Source: Actinomycetes bacterium (GTDB lineage: Bacteria > Actinomycetota > Acidimicrobiia > Acidimicrobiales > RAAP-2). From it: a DNA stretch of 8,226 nt. Positions within the stretch are counted from its first letter, which is position 1; every line of letters starts with the position of its first letter. This document shows, piece by piece, positions 5,027-8,226 of this stretch. The translations under genes and the position numbers were made by a program. The stretch spans positions 1 through 8,226 of the forward strand of contig JAKAZC010000113.1 in the NCBI GenBank assembly GCA_021826655.1, read 5' to 3'. The notes below the pieces were generated by a model. It searched no databases. It saw nothing but the letters and a program-made list of their open reading frames with translations, and was not told the origin of the DNA.

Positions 5027-6235
5027 ATGCGAATCACGAAGAGCCGGGCCCTTGTGCCCTTGCTGCTGGCGGGCGGGCTGCTCGCCGCCGCATGCGGTTC
5101 CAGCAGCTCGTCGTCCACCACGACGACGAGCTCGGGGAGTTCGTCGGGTAGTGGCACGGTTTCGGTCACGACGTTCAACAAGAACTTCACCACGATGGCG
5201 AACCTGAAGAGCGTCACCGCCGCCGGCAAGGGAAAGATCGCGGTGATCCTGCCGGACACGGTCTCCTCGGCCCGCTACACCGAGTTCGACGCCCCCTACC
5301 TGGCCAAGGCCTTCGCAGCGGCCGGCCTCAGCACCTCGGACACCATCATCCAGAATGCCCAGGGGAGTGACTCGACGCAGCTGACCGACGCCCAGTCCGA
5401 CATCACGGCAGGTGCCAGCGTGCTCGTCGTCGACCCGCTCGACTCCGGCGTGGGCACCTCCATCGAGAGCTATGCCAAGGCCCACGGTGTGCCCGTCGTG
5501 GACTACGACCGCCTCGTGCTGGGCGGCAGTCGGCAGTACTACGTGAGCTTCGACAACGTGAAGGTCGGGACGCTCATCGGCCAGGGTATGGTCTCATGCG
5601 TGGCCGCCTGGAAGGTGAGCTCGCCGAAGCTGGCGGTCATGGTCGGCTCGCCGACGGACAACAACGCGACGCTGTTCGCACAGGGGTACAACGCCATCCT
5701 GAAGCCGTTGTTCGCCTCGGGTGCCTACAAGCTGCTCGCCTCCCCGGCCGGTACGTGGGATCCGCCCACCGCACTCACCGAGTTCCAGCAGGCCTACACG
5801 GCCAACCCGACGATGAATGCCGTGCTCGTCCCCAATGACGAGAACGCCGCGCCGATCATCTCGTACCTGAAGACCCTCAACATCCCGGCCAAGAAGTTCC
5901 CGGTCACAGGTCAGGACGCGACGCTGGTGGGCCTGCAGAACATCATCTCCGGCTACCAGTGCGGCACGGCCTACAAGCCGATCTACCTGGAGGCCCAGGC
6001 GGCCGCTGCCCTGGCGCTCTACATGCGTGCCGGGAAGGTCCCGCCCGCCGGCCTGGTCAACGGGACCGTCAAGGACACCACCGCCAACGTGAACGTGCCG
6101 TCGTCGCTGCTGCATCCCGAGTGGGTGACCCCCACCAACATGCAGGCGACGGTGATCAGCGACGGCTTCGTCCCTGCGTCGCAGCTGTGTGCGGGGGCCT
6201 ACGCCGCCGACTGCACCACCTACGGCATCCACTGA
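5027..6235 (+). CDS. XylF-type sugar ABC transporter substrate-binding lipoprotein
   Basis: The predicted protein is 402 aa and should be a membrane-anchored receptor delivering a sugar to the CUT2 transporter encoded next door. Residues 1-23 form a lipoprotein signal peptide ending at C23 (LLAAAC). A Ser/Thr/Gly linker follows to about 43. The type I periplasmic-binding fold (Peripla_BP_4) shows KIAVILPD (70-77), R83, VVDYDRL (157-163), YYVSFDNVKVG (171-181), GSPTDNN (207-213), GQD (295-297), YKPI (316-319) and VPSSLL (357-362). The YDR, SFDN, GSP-DNN and YKPI blocks are those of E. coli XylF, so D-xylose or a similar pentose is the best guess. A C-terminal tail adds C388 and C396. ATG 5027 has GGGGG (5016-5020) upstream, and earlier in-frame codons would bury the signal peptide. 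It is first in an operon, 40 bases before the ATPase, with a hairpin between. Confidence 0.92.
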   Translation: MRITKSRALVPLLLAGGLLAAACGSSSSSSTTTTSSGSSSGSGTVSVTTFNKNFTTMANLKSVTAAGKGKIAVILPDTVSSARYTEFDAPYLAKAFAAAGLSTSDTIIQNAQGSDSTQLTDAQSDITAGASVLVVDPLDSGVGTSIESYAKAHGVPVVDYDRLVLGGSRQYYVSFDNVKVGTLIGQGMVSCVAAWKVSSPKLAVMVGSPTDNNATLFAQGYNAILKPLFASGAYKLLASPAGTWDPPTALTEFQQAYTANPTMNAVLVPNDENAAPIISYLKTLNIPAKKFPVTGQDATLVGLQNIISGYQCGTAYKPIYLEAQAAAALALYMRAGKVPPAGLVNGTVKDTTANVNVPSSLLHPEWVTPTNMQATVISDGFVPASQLCAGAYAADCTTYGIH

Positions 6236-6275
6236 CCCGAGTGGATGCACGGAACGTGACCGGTCCTCCGCGCCG

Positions 6276-7109
<834 letters not shown>

Positions 7110-7113
7110 GCGG

Positions 7114-8226
7114 ATGGCACTCGACGAGGACCAGTCCGGACCGGCAAGCGCCCGCCCGCAGACGTCCGACGTACCGGGCACGGCCTCGGCCGAGTCCGAT
7201 ACCGACACCGTGCGCGATGTCTCCGTCGACGTGCCCGAGCTGGACGGCTCGCTCGGCACCTACGCCCGGGCCCTCGCCAAGAAGATCCGGAATGGCGAGA
7301 GCGGCGTACTGCCGGTGCTGGGTGGCCTGATCCTCCTGGTCATCATCTTCCAGGTCCAGGACTCGGTCTTCCTGTCGGCCGGGAACCTGGTCAACCTCAT
7401 GGTTCAGGGCTCGGTATTCGTGCTCCTCGGCATGGCCGAGATCTGGGTCCTGGTGCTGGGAGAGATCGACCTGTCCGTCGGCTTCGTCGCGGGAGTCGGC
7501 GGCACCATTGCCGCGATCCTCTCGACGACGCACGGGCTCCCGTGGCCCGTGGCCATCCTCGGCGGCGTGGCCGCGACCGCCGCCATCGGTGCGCTCATGG
7601 GGACGATCGTCATCCGGTTGAAACTCCCATCGTTCATCGTGACCCTGGCGGGACTGCTCGGATGGGAAGGGGTCCTGTTGTACCTGGTCAATGCCAACGG
7701 GACGGGCGGGACGATCCGGATCACCGACCCCGTCCTGTTGGACCTGGCCAACGGGAACCTGAGCGTGGCCGCAGGATGGATCGTGATGATCGCCGCGGTG
7801 GTGGTCTTCGGTGGGATCACCTTCCTGCGGGACCGCCATCGTAGGGTCAGCGGCCTGGTGGCTCCACCGGTGGCCATCTCGATCCTCAAGTTCGCCGGCA
7901 TGGCAGTCGCGGGCGTGGTCCTGGTGCTGGTGTGCAACACCAACCGGGGGGTCCTGATAGCGGTGCAGGGCGTGCCCTACGTGGTGCTCATCGTGCTCGG
8001 CTTCCTGGCCGTGTGGTCGTTCCTCCTCGGGCGCACCCGGTTCGGGCGGTACCTCTACGCCATCGGCAACAACGCCGAGGCGGCGCGTCGGGCCGGCATC
8101 AGCCTCGGTTGGAACAAGCTGTGGGCGTTCACCCTGACCGGGCTGACCTCGGGCGTCGCCGGCATCGTCTACGCCTCCCGGCTCGGTTCGATCTCGAACA
8201 ACATCGACGGTGGCACGCTGGTCCTG
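7114..8226 (+). CDS. XylH-type sugar ABC transporter permease (3' end outside window)
   Basis: The frame is open from ATG 7114 to the window edge, giving 371 residues without a stop. Full members of the family have about 390-430 residues, so little is missing. A long hydrophilic N-terminus (1-63) precedes TM1 (about 65-81). The CUT2 permease signature appears as GEIDLSVG (116-123), where many homologues have GGIDLSVG. LPSFIVTLAG (171-180) and YAIGNNAEAARRAGI (315-329) are the other hallmark segments, the last being the cytoplasmic loop that contacts the ATPase. The segment at about 235-270, with a basic RDRHRR patch followed by a hydrophobic helix, is typical of the longer XylH type. The protein would form the membrane channel as a homodimer. 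It starts 4 bases after the ATPase stop, so the two are surely co-transcribed. Confidence 0.9.
   Translation, partial: MALDEDQSGPASARPQTSDVPGTASAESDTDTVRDVSVDVPELDGSLGTYARALAKKIRNGESGVLPVLGGLILLVIIFQVQDSVFLSAGNLVNLMVQGSVFVLLGMAEIWVLVLGEIDLSVGFVAGVGGTIAAILSTTHGLPWPVAILGGVAATAAIGALMGTIVIRLKLPSFIVTLAGLLGWEGVLLYLVNANGTGGTIRITDPVLLDLANGNLSVAAGWIVMIAAVVVFGGITFLRDRHRRVSGLVAPPVAISILKFAGMAVAGVVLVLVCNTNRGVLIAVQGVPYVVLIVLGFLAVWSFLLGRTRFGRYLYAIGNNAEAARRAGISLGWNKLWAFTLTGLTSGVAGIVYASRLGSISNNIDGGTLVL

Overview
The window is very GC-rich, with G or C at most third codon positions. The gene types (a DnaQ-like exonuclease of actinobacterial style, a secreted PepSY-like protein, DHA2 export, an HxlR remnant and a XylF-type sugar ABC transporter) point to an actinobacterium. 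Acidimicrobiia or a related lineage is only a guess. No rRNA, tRNA, CRISPR array or transposase is visible.

Layout. Positions 1-40 hold four copies of a 10-bp C-rich repeat at the window edge, and 41-330 has no recognisable gene. Two plus-strand genes follow: a DEDDh 3'-5' exonuclease (331-1137) and a small secreted protein with a PepSY-like domain (1253-1735). The second has a hairpin just before its ribosome binding site and hairpins after its stop codon. Three minus-strand units come next. In transcription order they are a DHA2 (14-helix) MFS exporter (4583-3081), a decayed HxlR-family regulator (about 2878-2610) followed at once by an 11-bp hairpin, and a pyridoxamine 5'-phosphate oxidase-like flavoprotein (2491-2096).

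A 443-bp divergent intergenic region (4584-5026) separates the exporter from a plus-strand operon for a xylose-type (CUT2) sugar ABC transporter. The operon order is lipoprotein binding protein (5027-6235), single-domain ATPase (6276-7109), then permease (7114 to beyond the window end). The lipoprotein captures the sugar outside the membrane, the permease forms the channel, and two ATPase subunits would power it. The permease is cut off by the window edge.

The most unusual features are RNA-level structures around this operon. Three perfect hairpins stand in a row in the leader of the binding-protein gene. A perfect 13-bp inverted repeat between the first two genes holds the ATPase start codon in its loop. 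Together they suggest post-transcriptional control of subunit ratio, which is an inference. The second notable item is the HxlR pseudogene beside the exporter, which suggests the exporter has lost its local regulator. I found no clearly new multi-gene system here.
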